The notes beneath the pieces are model-generated. The model saw only the letters and a list, made by a program, of their open reading frames with translations. It was not told the origin of the DNA and ran no database searches. Below are positions 7,568 to 12,779 of a stretch of 12,779 nucleotides of DNA, piece after piece. This DNA is from Paracoccaceae bacterium (lineage in GTDB: Bacteria; Pseudomonadota; Alphaproteobacteria; Rhodobacterales; Rhodobacteraceae), in assembly GCA_007120685.1 (NCBI GenBank), contig SKNG01000319.1:1-12779 (forward strand), read 5' to 3'. Every line of letters begins with the position of its first letter. The stretch's first letter is position 1. Made by a program: the position numbers and the translations under genes.

Positions 7568-8578
7568 TCATGGACGGGCGGTATCGATCCGCTGTGCGTC
7601 GGAGTCCGAATTCGAGGTATCAGAACGGGCTGTGGCAGGATTAAACGCATCGACCGGCAGGATTGCGCCTCGGTGCCGGATGACCCGCGCCGCCAGGGCA
7701 TGCCCGCTGGCCATGGCACCCCCGATGCCGGCGCCGCCGACCCATGCTGCCAGGAAACCGGCATTGAAGCTGTCCCCCGCGCCGGTTGTGTCAATGACAT
7801 CGCATGCCGGTTCGACGCCCAGTTCCTGCCTGCCGGAATCCAGCGAGACCGGTCCGTGGAGGCCGCGCTTCAGGGCACCGAAGGCAACCCCTGACGCGGC
7901 GAGCCGGTCCATCACCACGGCCTGACCCGCATCGCCGAACAGCGCCATCTCGTCGTCGAGCGAGGGAAGGGCGATATCGGTCATCGACCAGAACCGCCTG
8001 ACTTCCTGTCTTGCGGTGGCCAGATCAGACCAGAGCCGGGGGCGGTAGTTCGAATCGAAGGCGATCAGACCGCCATCGCTTCGGAAGTCCATGGCCCAGT
8101 GATACAGGGCATCGCGCGCCTCGGGGGCGAGGATCGCCAGCGTGATCGCCGACAGGAACACGAGATCGAAGCCCTGCAGATCCGCCGGTCGCAGGCGGGT
8201 TTGCGCGGTAAACAGCCGCCGTGCCGCCGAGGTCGCGCGCCAGTAGCTGAAGCTGCGCTCGCCCTGCTCGTCGAGCTCGATCATGTAGAGCCCCGGCGTT
8301 GCGCCCGGCAGCCGCTCGACAAGCTGCGAGCCGATGCCCTCCCGGGCGATCGCGGCCAGGATACGGTCGGACTGGCGGTCATCGCCGAGCGCCGTCACAT
8401 AGGCGACCTGCGCGCCCGTCCCGCGCAGCAGGCGCGACAGGTAGACGGCGGTGTTGAAGGTGTCGCCCGCCACACTGATCCGGGCGCTGTCCGGCCCGAG
8501 CGGCGAAAGCTCGATCATCGCCTCGCCGATGACGGCGATGCGCAGGGGCCGGTCGGTGGGGGGGCGTGGGAGACTCAT
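7568..8578 (-). CDS. kdgK: 2-keto-3-deoxygluconate kinase (PfkB/ribokinase family)
   Basis: A 336-residue sugar kinase that transfers phosphate from ATP to C6 of 2-keto-3-deoxy-D-gluconate (or galactonate), giving KDPG for Entner-Doudoroff aldolase cleavage. The N-terminal IAVIGEAMIELSP, GGDT-like VAGDTFNTAVYLSRL, substrate-contact PGLYMIELDEQGERSFSYWR and FDSNYRPRLW align closely with E. coli KdgK from memory. PfkB signature 2, DTTGAGDSFNAGFLAAW, carries the catalytic base Asp269. The frame is open further upstream to 8785, but ATG 8576-8578 has AAGGA about 8 nt upstream and gives the right N-terminus. That ATG overlaps the TGA of the upstream transporter remnant as ATGA, so translation was probably coupled to it. 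The C-terminal about 25 residues (from FNPATARSD) extend beyond E. coli KdgK. A divergent sugar-acid dehydratase gene at 9039 supports an aldonate catabolic role. Confidence 0.92.
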   Translation of the reverse strand: MSLPRPPTDRPLRIAVIGEAMIELSPLGPDSARISVAGDTFNTAVYLSRLLRGTGAQVAYVTALGDDRQSDRILAAIAREGIGSQLVERLPGATPGLYMIELDEQGERSFSYWRATSAARRLFTAQTRLRPADLQGFDLVFLSAITLAILAPEARDALYHWAMDFRSDGGLIAFDSNYRPRLWSDLATARQEVRRFWSMTDIALPSLDDEMALFGDAGQAVVMDRLAASGVAFGALKRGLHGPVSLDSGRQELGVEPACDVIDTTGAGDSFNAGFLAAWVGGAGIGGAMASGHALAARVIRHRGAILPVDAFNPATARSDTSNSDSDAQRIDTARP

Positions 8579-8952
8579 GCGCTGGTCCTTCGTGCAGCGG
8601 GTCTGCGGGCTGGCCAGGCCGGCACCAGGCCAACCAGGACGATGATCGCGGCCGCGACCAGCATCGCCGCAGCCGGCACATCGCCGAAGGCCAGCCAGCC
8701 CAGCAGCATTGCCCAGGGCAGGAGCGCGTATTGCAGCGGCGCAGCCGTAGCGGCATCGGCCAGTTTCAGCGCCCGGGTGACGCACAGATGGGCGGACATC
8801 GCCACGATCCCCAGCAGCCCCAGCAAGCCCCAGTCAAGGGCTGAAGGGTGCGTCTAGACCAGCGGTGCCGTCAAGGCCCCGGCAAGGCCCGACCCGGCGG
8901 TCGTCGATCTGGGCGTCACCCTGCAGGCCCGCAGCAGCAGCTTGCGCAGCGG
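8575..8952 (-). pseudogene. DMT/EamA-family transporter, 5'-truncated and nonsense-mutated
   Basis: The last 80-odd residues are a clean EamA C-terminal half: DWGLLGLLGIVAMSAH, then CVTRALKLADAATAAPLQY, ALLPWAMLLGWLAFGDVP, and a final membrane helix AAAMLVAAAIIVLVGL. Upstream in the same frame the protein continues as LRKLLLR and SGLAGALTAPLV, is interrupted by TAG at 8854-8856, and resumes THPSALDW. In this family that position is normally Trp (PLVWxxPS), so the stop is most simply a TGG to TAG change. Beyond about 8952 similarity fades and the N-terminal 150 or so residues (first five helices) are missing, replaced by the leader of the dehydratase gene. EamA proteins export or import small metabolites through the inner membrane; this one cannot work. 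Its stop overlaps the kdgK start by ATGA, showing that the two once formed an operon. Confidence 0.75.
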
Positions 8953-9038
8953 TGGCCCGGCATGACAGCCTCGCCGGGCATGTGACCCGGATCCGGCTGC
9001 GCCTGACCCTGCAGCCCCCGACCCTCAGAGAGATACCG
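8953..9038. other. Leader of the dehydratase gene, likely recombination junction
   Basis: This segment separates the point where transporter similarity ends from the dehydratase start. It holds an inverted repeat CCGGG/CCCGG with a 7-nt CATGTGA loop (8974-8990) that could be an operator or leader hairpin. A purine-rich AGAGAG (9027-9032) serves as ribosome site for ATG 9039. No convincing sigma-70 promoter was seen. Confidence 0.35.
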
Positions 9039-10820
9039 ATGTCCGACACCCGCGCCCGAAAGAAATTCCGCAGCCAGGAATGGTTCGACAACCCCAACAA
9101 CCCGGGGATGACCGCGCTTTATCTCGAGCGCTACCTGAACCAGGCCTATACCCGCGCCGAATTGCAGGGCGAACGCCCGGTGATCGGCATCGCCCAGACC
9201 GGCAGCGACCTTGCGCCCTGCAACAAGATCCACCTGTTCCTGACTGACCGCATCAAGGCAGGTATCCGCGATGCGGGCGGGATTCCGATGGAGTTCCCGG
9301 TCCACCCGATCCAGGAAACCGGCAAACGGCCCACCGCCGCGCTGGATCGCAACCTGGCCTATCTGAGCCTTGTCGAGGTGCTGCATGGCTACCCCATCGA
9401 CGGGGTGGTCCTGACAACCGGCTGCGACAAGACCACGCCTGCGCTGCTGATGGGCGCGGCCACGGTCGATCTGCCGGCGATCGCGCTCAATGGCGGGCCG
9501 ATGCTGGACGGCTGGTGGCAGGGCAAGCGGGCGGGCTCGGGCACCGTGGTCTGGGAAAGTCGCCGCCTCTTGGGCGAGGGCAGGATCGACTACGCGGAGT
9601 TTATCGAGCGGGTCTGCGCCTCGGCCCCCAGTCTCGGCCATTGCAACACCATGGGCACGGCCAGCACCATGAACGCGCTGGCCGAGGCCCTGGGCATGAC
9701 CTTGCCGGGCAGCGCCGCCATTCCCGCCCCGTTCCGCGAACGCATGGCAATGGCCTATGAGACGGGCAAGCGCATCGTCGCGATGGTGCATGAAGACCTG
9801 AAGCCCTCGGACATCCTGACCCGCAAGGCCTTCGAGAATGCCATCGTAGTCAATTCCGCCATCGGCGGCTCGACCAATGCGCCGCCGCATCTGCAGGCCA
9901 TCGCGCGGCATGCCGGGGTCGAACTGCATGTCACCGACTGGCAGGAACTGGGGCACGAAATTCCGCTTCTGGTCAACATGCAGCCCGCCGGGGCCTATCT
10001 GGGCGAGAGCTTCTTTCGCGCCGGCGGGGTGCCGGCGGTGATGGGCGAGCTGCGCAAGGCCGGGCTGTTGCACGACGAGGTGATGACCGCCAGCGGCAGG
10101 ACGATGGGCGAGACCCTGACCGGCTACGAAAGCCGCGATCACGACGTCATCCGCCCAGCTTCGGACCCCTTGCGCGACAAGGCAGGCTTTCTGGTGCTCT
10201 CGGGCAATCTGTTCGACAGCGCGCTGATGAAGACTTCGGTGATCTCCGAGGATTTCCGCGCGCGCTTCCTGTCGAACCCGGGGCAGGAGGGCGTGTTCGA
10301 GGCCCGCGCCGTCGTCTTCGAGGGTCCCGAGGACTATTACGCGCGGCTCAATGATCCGGCGCTGGGTATCGACGCCGAGACCATGCTGTTCATCCGCAAC
10401 GTGGGCTGCGTGGGCTATCCCGGCTCGGCCGAGGTGGTCAACATGCAGCCCCCCGATGCGTTGATCCGGGCGGGTATCAACCATCTGCCCACGGTGGGCG
10501 ACGGTCGGCAATCGGGCACGTCTGAAAGCCCCTCGATCCTGAATGCCTCGCCCGAGGCTGTGGCGGGGGGCGGGCTGGCGCTGCTGCAGACCGGCGACCG
10601 CGTGCGGCTCGACCTTGTGGCGGGTCGGCTGGACGCCCTCGTGGACGAGGCCGAATGGACCCGACGCCGCGCGGCCTGGACCCCGCCCGAACTGCACCAC
10701 CAGACACCCTGGCAAGAGATCTATCGCCGCCATGTCGGCCAGCTTGCCGATGGCGGCTGTCTGGAACTGGCCACCGCCTATCAGCGCATCCGCCATGACC
10801 TGCCGCGCGACAATCACTGA
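9039..10820 (+). CDS. IlvD/Edd-family sugar-acid dehydratase (L-arabonate/D-xylonate dehydratase type)
   Basis: A 593-residue protein of the pentonate-dehydratase branch, which dehydrates an aldonate to 2-keto-3-deoxy-aldonate using a [2Fe-2S] cluster and Mg2+. Recognised blocks: FRSQEWFDNP near the start, GIAQTGSDLAPCNKIH, GGIPMEFPVHPI, LTTGCDKTTPALLMG, LGHCNTMGTASTMN, NMQPAGAYLGE, GNLFDSALMKTSVIS, PGSAEVVNMQPPD, GDGRQSGTSESPSILNASPE and a C-terminal PRDNH like Caulobacter XylD (PRHNH). Cluster ligands are Cys61, Cys129 and Cys202; their spacing of 68 and 73 equals that recalled for the Rhizobium L-arabinonate enzyme (59/127/200). ATG 9039 with AGAGAG upstream gives the family N-terminus; the open frame back to 8865 is leader. 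Substrate is not settled: the Rhizobium enzyme also takes D-fuconate and D-galactonate, and the neighbouring kdgK would favour a hexonate. Confidence 0.9.
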   Translation: MSDTRARKKFRSQEWFDNPNNPGMTALYLERYLNQAYTRAELQGERPVIGIAQTGSDLAPCNKIHLFLTDRIKAGIRDAGGIPMEFPVHPIQETGKRPTAALDRNLAYLSLVEVLHGYPIDGVVLTTGCDKTTPALLMGAATVDLPAIALNGGPMLDGWWQGKRAGSGTVVWESRRLLGEGRIDYAEFIERVCASAPSLGHCNTMGTASTMNALAEALGMTLPGSAAIPAPFRERMAMAYETGKRIVAMVHEDLKPSDILTRKAFENAIVVNSAIGGSTNAPPHLQAIARHAGVELHVTDWQELGHEIPLLVNMQPAGAYLGESFFRAGGVPAVMGELRKAGLLHDEVMTASGRTMGETLTGYESRDHDVIRPASDPLRDKAGFLVLSGNLFDSALMKTSVISEDFRARFLSNPGQEGVFEARAVVFEGPEDYYARLNDPALGIDAETMLFIRNVGCVGYPGSAEVVNMQPPDALIRAGINHLPTVGDGRQSGTSESPSILNASPEAVAGGGLALLQTGDRVRLDLVAGRLDALVDEAEWTRRRAAWTPPELHHQTPWQEIYRRHVGQLADGGCLELATAYQRIRHDLPRDNH

Positions 10821-10855
10821 GACCAGTGACCCTACTGACTGAGCTTTTTCCTTTC
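10814..10855 (+). terminator. Possible terminator after dehydratase gene
   Basis: A 6-bp stem TCACTG/CAGTGA (10814-10819 and 10824-10829, loop AGAC) overlaps the stop codon. A pyrimidine run CTTTTTCCTTTC follows at 10844-10855. The 14-nt gap between stem and T-run is longer than in a standard intrinsic terminator, hence low confidence. Confidence 0.3.
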
Positions 10856-10891
10856 GTCGAGAGACCTCTGCATGACCCGGCCACCTCGCAG

Positions 10892-10915
10892 GCTGCTGAA
10901 AGGTATCTCAGCAGC
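10892..10915. repeat. 8-bp inverted repeat
   Basis: Perfect arms GCTGCTGA (10892-10899) and TCAGCAGC (10908-10915) with an 8-nt loop. There is no T-run on either side, so it is not a clear terminator. It lies 31 bp inside the IS-terminus-like GAGACC sequence. Confidence 0.5.
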
Positions 10916-10971
10916 GCATGGACAAGGCCCGAACCGGACAATTGTTCCTCGGCACGCTAGCCACAGATCTG

Positions 10972-10992
10972 GCCCGGGCGACCAGCCCGGGC
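10972..10992. repeat. Duplicated 8-bp palindrome GCCCGGGC
   Basis: The self-complementary octamer GCCCGGGC occurs at 10972-10979 and again at 10985-10992, separated by GACCA. The two copies can pair into a stem with a 5-nt loop. Function unknown; it adjoins the double-hairpin element. Confidence 0.5.
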
Positions 10993-11001
10993 GGCGCCCA
11001 A

Positions 11002-11045
11002 CCCTCCCCGTCACGCCGCAGGCGTGCCTCCCGCACGGGGGAGGG
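11002..11045. repeat. GC-rich double-hairpin intergenic repeat (REP-like)
   Basis: Outer arms CCCTCCCCGT (11002-11011) and ACGGGGGAGGG (11035-11045) pair with one bulged base. They enclose an inner perfect stem CACGCC/GGCGTG (11012-11017 and 11021-11026) with loop GCA. This two-tier fold, with flanking CTCCC/GGGAG, resembles dispersed intergenic repeats I recall from Paracoccus and Rhodobacter genomes. Copy number cannot be tested in this window. Confidence 0.5.
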
Positions 11046-11198
11046 CGCATTGCCACGCTGCAAGAAGCGCGACCTTGGGAGGGACTTGGCTATGATAAGG
11101 CGCCGCAGCAATTCGACAGGCGGCATGCGCAGCTCCAGCGACATGCGCAGCAACCACAAGTGAGCCCTTCTTGGGGGGTAAATCGCGGGACGAACGAC

Positions 11199-11225
11199 AA
11201 TTCAAACCATATAAATAGTTGAATT
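11199..11225. repeat. AT-rich inverted repeat beside tRNA-Leu
   Basis: Arms AATTCAA (11199-11205) and TTGAATT (11219-11225) surround an AT-only-like 13-nt loop. It lies 22 bp beyond the 3' end of tRNA-Leu in a strikingly AT-rich patch of an otherwise GC-rich window. It could be a tRNA trailer/terminator, a regulator site or an attachment-site flank. Confidence 0.4.
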
Positions 11226-11247
11226 ATATGCGTTATCTTGGTCAAGA

Positions 11248-11334
11248 TGGTGCGGTCGAGAAGACTCGAACTTCCACGGGAGTTACCCCACAGCGACCTC
11301 AACGCTGCGCGTCTACCAATTCCGCCACGACCGC
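11248..11334 (-). tRNA. tRNA-Leu (anticodon GAG)
   Basis: An 87-nt class II tRNA with encoded CCA (TGG at 11248-11250 on the plus strand). Acceptor arms GCGGTCG and CGACCGC pair perfectly with discriminator A. The D-arm contains GGTAGACGC. The anticodon stem CAGCG/CGCTG holds loop TTGAGGT, giving anticodon GAG. A variable arm with TGGGGTAACTCCCGT and the T-loop GTTCGAGTC follow. The long variable arm and A73 are leucine features. It decodes CUC/CUU. It begins 19 nt after the DUF2306 gene stop. Its 3' end faces the decayed segment to the left, where integrating elements would insert. Confidence 0.96.
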
Positions 11335-11353
11335 ACGCCATAGCGGGTATTAC

Positions 11354-11884
11354 CTAGCCGCTCGGCCCAGCCTTGTGAAGGGGAAAAGCATCCGGTTGCG
11401 CGGCTTCGGCGGCGGGCTGGGCGCGCCAGATTACAAGTGCCAGAGCGGCCATCAACGCGGCGGCCAGCCAGAAGCCCGGCCAGCTTTGCCCGTCGAAGAG
11501 CACGGCGTTCATGCGCCGCCCCGGCAGGAGCGTAAACAGCCCCGCCACGCCCATCGACCAGATGTACATCTGCGCCATGGTGCGCCCGTGGGTGACCCTG
11601 TCGCCGGCCCGGATGGCGCGGACCGCGCGCCACAGCATGAAGGCCACCAGAAAGGGCAGCGCATGGATGGGCGACAGCGGGCCGATCAGGCGCAACTGGA
11701 AGATGCCCAGCGCGGTGATCGCGGTTACCACCATCGCCGCCACCCACAGCCAGCCCGCCGCCCGGTGCAGCGCGTCGCGCCGGCTGCGCAGAATGACCAC
11801 GGGGCCGGCGGCAAAGGCCAGCAGGGCGGCAAAGGTATGGATGGTGATCAGGGCGCCGCCGCCCAGGATGGGATCAAGCGTCAT
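11354..11884 (-). CDS. DUF2306-type membrane protein
   Basis: A 176-residue protein with about five membrane helices (roughly 13-33, 43-62, 72-92, 103-122 and 137-154). The spacing and conserved polar motifs recall the DUF2306 family: HTFAALLAF, ALHRAAGWLWV, SPIHALPFL and GRTMAQMYIWSMG, with His16, His40 and His74 at or near membrane faces. No biochemical role is established for the family; conserved histidines could bind metal or haem, but that is speculation. ATG 11882-11884 has AAAGGAA about 8 nt upstream. The gene ends 19 nt before tRNA-Leu on the same strand and is divergent (98-bp gap) from a membrane-bound LytTR regulator, which may control it. Confidence 0.82.
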   Translation of the reverse strand: MTLDPILGGGALITIHTFAALLAFAAGPVVILRSRRDALHRAAGWLWVAAMVVTAITALGIFQLRLIGPLSPIHALPFLVAFMLWRAVRAIRAGDRVTHGRTMAQMYIWSMGVAGLFTLLPGRRMNAVLFDGQSWPGFWLAAALMAALALVIWRAQPAAEAAQPDAFPLHKAGPSG

Positions 11885-11982
11885 GGGGTGTTCCTTTCAT
11901 CGCATCGGTCTGCGTGCTATTCCCCTGCCCAATGCAGCGGCGCGCAGGGAAGCGCGGTTTCGCGGGTAGACGGAGGGCATTC
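11885..11982. promoter_or_regulatory. Divergent promoter region, DUF2306 / LytTR gene
   Basis: This 98-bp gap must contain both promoters. An imperfect inverted repeat TTCCCCTGC (11920-11928) and GCAGGGAA (11944-11951) sits in its middle, with one bulged base. That is a plausible operator for the LytTR protein, though LytTR sites are more often direct repeats. No clear -35/-10 pair was recognised. Confidence 0.3.
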
Positions 11983-12779
11983 GTGACCGACCCGCAGACG
12001 TCATTGGCGATGCGCGAGGTGCGGGCCCATCTTTGCGCCCCCGTCGTGCTGGCCGTGCAGGCCGGGGTGGCGCTGGTGCTGGGGCTCTCCGGCCCCTTCG
12101 GCACGCTGGACGGGATGAGCGCGGCGTTGCGTTTTCCCTACTGGGCCGGGATCGTCTTCGGCACCTATGCGCTGGGCACCGCCATCGCGGTGCTGGGCAT
12201 CGACCGGCTGGACCAGGGGAGCCGGCTGCCCGTGACGCTGCGGGTGCTGCGGGCAGGCGGGCTGGTGGGGATGGGGGCGCTGGCCTTTCTGGCGGCGTGG
12301 AGCCTGCCCTTCTTCGGCCTCTCGGGCCTTGCCGTTCCGCTTCAGGCCACCGTGCTGCCGGGGGTTCTGACGGTCTCGGTCCTGATCATGGGGTTGCGCG
12401 CGCTCTGGCCGACACCGCCCGCAGTGCCGTCCCAGCCACCGCCCCTGCTGCGCCGCCTGCCGCTGGAAAAGCGTGGCGCGCTGGTCGCCCTGACCGCGAC
12501 CGATCATTATGTCGAGGTCATCACCGACCGGGGCCGCGAACTGGTGTTGATGCGGCTGGCCGACGCCATGGCCGAGGCCGCGCCGGTGCCTGGCCTGCAG
12601 GTGCATCGCTCGCACTGGGTGGCGCTGGACCGGGTGCGCGCGGTGCAGCGGCGCGGTGACGGGGCGGTGCTGGAACTGGATGCCGGCAAGGTGGGCGAAG
12701 GCGGCGAGGGGCTGGCGATTCCGGTCAGCCGGCGCCATATGGGGGCCATCCGCGATGCCGGGCTGATGCCCGCGAAACC
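11983..12779 (+). CDS. Membrane-anchored LytTR DNA-binding protein (3' end beyond window)
   Basis: The frame starts at GTG 11983-11985, with GGAGGG at 11972-11977 as an excellent ribosome site, and is open to the last base: 265 codons and no stop. The N-terminal half has four membrane helices (about 18-35, 53-73, 91-108 and 118-140) and a Pro-rich linker (143-154). A LytTR domain spans about 160-262: ALVALTATDHYVEVITDRG, MRLADAMAEA and the hallmark VHRSHWVALDRVRAV, equivalent to the RxHRSxxVN motif. LytTR domains bind DNA through beta-strands and activate or repress promoters; membrane-anchored forms sense envelope signals without a kinase. It is divergent from the DUF2306 gene. Only a few C-terminal residues should be missing, as the domain is essentially complete. 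Confidence 0.88.
   Translation, partial: MTDPQTSLAMREVRAHLCAPVVLAVQAGVALVLGLSGPFGTLDGMSAALRFPYWAGIVFGTYALGTAIAVLGIDRLDQGSRLPVTLRVLRAGGLVGMGALAFLAAWSLPFFGLSGLAVPLQATVLPGVLTVSVLIMGLRALWPTPPAVPSQPPPLLRRLPLEKRGALVALTATDHYVEVITDRGRELVLMRLADAMAEAAPVPGLQVHRSHWVALDRVRAVQRRGDGAVLELDAGKVGEGGEGLAIPVSRRHMGAIRDAGLMPAK

Larger units (their letters stand above)
10856..11247. other. Gene-free stretch with hairpins and possible IS debris
   Basis: No intact gene over about 390 bp. It contains GAGACCTCTGCA at 10861, which resembles termini of IS5-family insertion sequences; an 8-bp inverted repeat (10892-10915); and a GC-rich double hairpin (11002-11045). Around 11090-11120 a reading YDKAPQQF resembles the RYDK tail of IS5-type DDE transposases. 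An AT-rich segment follows next to the tRNA 3' end. It is probably a patchwork of repeats and mobile-element remains rather than coding DNA. Confidence 0.4.

Noticed and set aside
8579..8785. N-terminal extension of kdgK to 8785
   Set aside because: It overlaps the transporter coding remnant in another frame and lacks kinase similarity; ATG 8578 has a good ribosome site and a correct N-terminus.
8916..10817. 633-codon minus-strand open frame opposite the dehydratase
   Set aside because: It mirrors the conserved dehydratase frame and shows no family motif of its own.
10918..11163. 81-codon plus frame and 83-codon minus frame between the dehydratase and tRNA-Leu
   Set aside because: Both read through the hairpin repeat at 11002-11045 and have no domain or ribosome site.
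12001..12738. 245-codon minus-strand frame and a 208-codon plus frame over the LytTR gene
   Set aside because: The frame starting at GTG 11983 has a strong ribosome site, membrane helices and a LytTR domain; the others are shadows. The true frame is easily missed because its stop lies outside the window.
1..12779. CRISPR arrays, phage structural genes, toxin-antitoxin pairs, classical anti-phage defence genes
   Set aside because: I looked for regularly spaced repeats and known defence or phage motifs on both strands and saw none.

Overview
The window looks like chromosomal DNA of a high-GC alphaproteobacterium of the Rhodobacterales (Paracoccus/Rhodobacter-like). The basis is the strong G/C third-position bias, the protein families present, and GC-rich intergenic elements of a kind I know from that order. 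I cannot fix genus or species from the sequence alone.

Left part (1-4163), housekeeping. The 3' end of a LOG-family (lysine-decarboxylase-like) nucleotide hydrolase gene runs rightward. It converges on rnr (RNase R, minus strand), and two perfect tandem palindromes lie between them as a likely bidirectional terminator. dapE (succinyl-diaminopimelate desuccinylase, lysine/peptidoglycan precursor pathway) lies upstream of rnr on the same strand, with a GC-rich hairpin element between the two.

Middle (4437-6728). A soluble hybrid histidine kinase (GAF-PAS-HisKA-HATPase-REC) is transcribed divergently from dapE, with no partner regulator or output protein in view.

Right-middle (6729-11247), accessory in character. 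It starts with 840 bp without an intact gene that holds the frameshifted core-binding part of a P4-type tyrosine integrase. Then come kdgK (2-keto-3-deoxygluconate kinase, minus), the decapitated and nonsense-mutated remains of a DMT/EamA transporter whose stop overlaps the kdgK start, and an intact IlvD/Edd-family sugar-acid dehydratase (plus). The dehydratase and kinase can act in series: aldonate to 2-keto-3-deoxy-aldonate to its 6-phosphate. Downstream is a gene-free stretch with hairpin repeats and possible insertion-sequence debris, ending at the 3' end of tRNA-Leu(GAG). An integrase remnant, gene decay and a tRNA boundary together suggest, without proving, an old integrated catabolic segment.

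Right end (11248-12779). tRNA-Leu(GAG) sits 19 nt behind a DUF2306-type membrane protein gene. Divergent from that is a membrane-anchored LytTR DNA-binding protein, complete except for its last residues beyond the window edge. The pair may form a small membrane-sensor unit. I did not find a clearly novel system; the most worthwhile leads are the dehydratase/kinase module with its dead transporter and the LytTR/DUF2306 pair.
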